DNA of 64,000 nt from positions 392,385 through 456,384 of the forward strand of contig CAJNOJ010000061.1 of NCBI GenBank assembly GCA_905250025.1, in the 5' to 3' direction. Below, in pieces: positions 62,895 through 64,000 of the stretch (its first letter is position 1; each line of letters opens with the position of its first letter). This DNA is from Adineta ricciae (Eukaryota; Rotifera; Eurotatoria; Adinetida; Adinetidae). The notes below the pieces were generated by a model that was not told the DNA's origin, made no database searches, and saw only the letters and a list, made by a program, of their open reading frames with translations. Position numbers and translations under genes: made by a program.

Positions 62895-63998
62895 CTAAGA
62901 GATAGAACTAGCGATCACATCGAATAAATAAAAGGAAATGAAAATGTTCGAAATAAAATAAAAGTTAAGAAAGAGACTTGTTGATAAATTAGTTCCACGA
63001 TTTTTTACTTCAATATACACTGTCTTCAGATGTTTGATCTCAATAAAAGATGTTGTTGTCTCATTTAATGTTGTTACCTCAAAAGCTGTTGAATTCACGT
63101 CTAAAGTTCCTTCTTCAGTTTCAAATGAGGTCGATAATGTTGTCGCTAATGGAGTGGCAGTTATTAACGTTGTTTCTGCATCAGCCATCGTTGTTTCACT
63201 GATTGTAGTAGGATTGGAAGTTGAACTTATAGTTGTTGTGCTAGTAATCAGAGTGGTAGTTGTAGAAGAAAAAAAAGTACTGCTGATAGTAGTAGTAGTA
63301 GTAGTAATAGGAGTGCTGGAGGTAGAATCAGTTGTCACGGTAGTGGTAGTAAGAATTGTCGTTGATGTTGTTATTGGAATAGTCGTTGTAAAGAGTTTTG
63401 TACTAATCGTTCGAATTGGGAAAGTAGCTGTCGATTTGCTCGTAGATGTTGATATGGTTGAGTTCGAAATTGTTGTGTAAACTGGATTTGTTCGCGGTCG
63501 AGATGGTGCTTGTTGTAGTCGTTGACAAGTTGAAGCGTCCTGATTACACATGGGTCTTTGACAAGTACAATGAGTTCTATTGTTTTGTTCGCGTTCGCCG
63601 AATGTTAAACATTCGTAATGATAAATTGAATAGAAATCCTTGTATATTCGACAGCTTCGACATTTGTGAAGAATTTCCACAGGATATTGACTGGAATTAG
63701 TACCATGGTAACAGGAGAAATGTCGCTTTGACGTTACTTCGTAAATACATCGTTGAATATTTGAATTACATTGATTAGAATTACAATAGCAATGTGTTTG
63801 ATCATACCCATATAATGGACCATCGATTTCCCGTGCACATTGTTGATGTATTACTGTATCGGCATTTTGTCGGCGGCGGCGACGACGACGACGACGTTTC
63901 TTTTCATCAAATAAAAATAATTCTTCTATTGATGGCTCAACATTCGATATAAACTTATTTCTTGAAAAGAACGCTGCTGTCGGTTTCGTTGTCATCAA
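62895..63998 (-). CDS. Thr-rich, Cys-rich (Ly6-like) surface protein, 5' end beyond window
   Basis: The frame is open to the right edge; no signal peptide is seen, so earlier exons probably lie outside. From the N-terminal side: a poly-Arg run coded by CGN/CGC-type triplets (about 63864-63898), two Cys-rich blocks each ending in C-x-C-x(4)-CN (HCYCNSNQCN and HCTCQRPMCN), which resembles three-finger Ly6/uPAR modules, then about 130 residues of Thr/Ser-rich mucin-like sequence, and a hydrophobic C-terminus (FLNFYFISNIFISFYLF) typical of a GPI signal or a membrane anchor. It is probably an O-glycosylated cell-surface protein. The family call is by Cys pattern only. Confidence 0.6.
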   Translation of the reverse strand: MMTTKPTAAFFSRNKFISNVEPSIEELFLFDEKKRRRRRRRRRQNADTVIHQQCAREIDGPLYGYDQTHCYCNSNQCNSNIQRCIYEVTSKRHFSCYHGTNSSQYPVEILHKCRSCRIYKDFYSIYHYECLTFGEREQNNRTHCTCQRPMCNQDASTCQRLQQAPSRPRTNPVYTTISNSTISTSTSKSTATFPIRTISTKLFTTTIPITTSTTILTTTTVTTDSTSSTPITTTTTTISSTFFSSTTTTLITSTTTISSTSNPTTISETTMADAETTLITATPLATTLSTSFETEEGTLDVNSTAFEVTTLNETTTSFIEIKHLKTVYIEVKNRGTNLSTSLFLNFYFISNIFISFYLFDVIASSIS

Positions 63999-64000
63999 TG

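Noticed and set aside
63034-63480. Val-rich plus-strand open frame
   Set aside because: It is the antisense of the Thr-rich stalk codons of the minus-strand surface protein.

Overview
The window is nuclear DNA from a small-genome animal. It is AT-rich and gene-dense, with GT-AG introns mostly 45-65 nt long, and it carries animal genes such as delta-tubulin, exportin-5, BAP31, a Hox gene and a DLC1-type RhoGAP. Short introns, compact spacing, a bacterial-looking permease, a hydrophilin-like gene and many 3' splice sites placed directly before start codons together suggest a rotifer, most likely a bdelloid. That assignment is inference; no marker gene proves it. No tRNA, rRNA, CRISPR, transposase or viral gene was recognised.

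Layout, left half. A YTHDF-like 5' end (-, cut by the left edge) faces SCYL2 (+). Then come a novel repeat protein (+), a secreted ML/GM2A-like protein (-), NOP16 and TUBD1 (both +, only 71 nt apart), SLC25A20 and BCAP31 (both -), and an L-threonine ammonia-lyase (+). A 4.4 kb gene-free stretch leads to a central-class Hox gene (+). It is followed by a small secreted neuropeptide-like precursor (+), UQCRFS1 and MRPS24 (both -, both mitochondrial), two tandem LC8-like genes (+) and a hydrophilin-like gene (-).

Right half. CDC23/APC8 and XPO5 lie in tandem (-), and XPO5 is divergent from an OTUD7/Cezanne deubiquitinase (+). Next are a YfnA-like amino-acid permease (-), an unrecognised two-exon gene (+), a second gene-poor stretch (45.9-50.3 kb), a DLC1/STARD13 homologue (+), EXO1 (+), an R2D2-domain protein (-) and a Thr-rich, Cys-rich surface protein cut by the right edge (-). 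The genes belong to unrelated housekeeping and developmental pathways.

The most unusual structure is a perfect 213-bp inverted duplication (49313-49525 and 50348-50560). Its second arm ends at the only ambiguous base of the window and sits inside the first coding exon of the DLC1 homologue; skipping the arm rejoins that exon in frame. Other points of interest are a Hox homeobox split by three introns (one exon is 17 nt), a 9-nt exon in the permease, and the recurring acceptor-plus-ATG arrangement that fits spliced-leader trans-splicing. Exon coordinates were derived by hand from GT/AG sites, reading phase and remembered family sequences. For most multi-exon genes the exon lengths sum to a whole number of codons.
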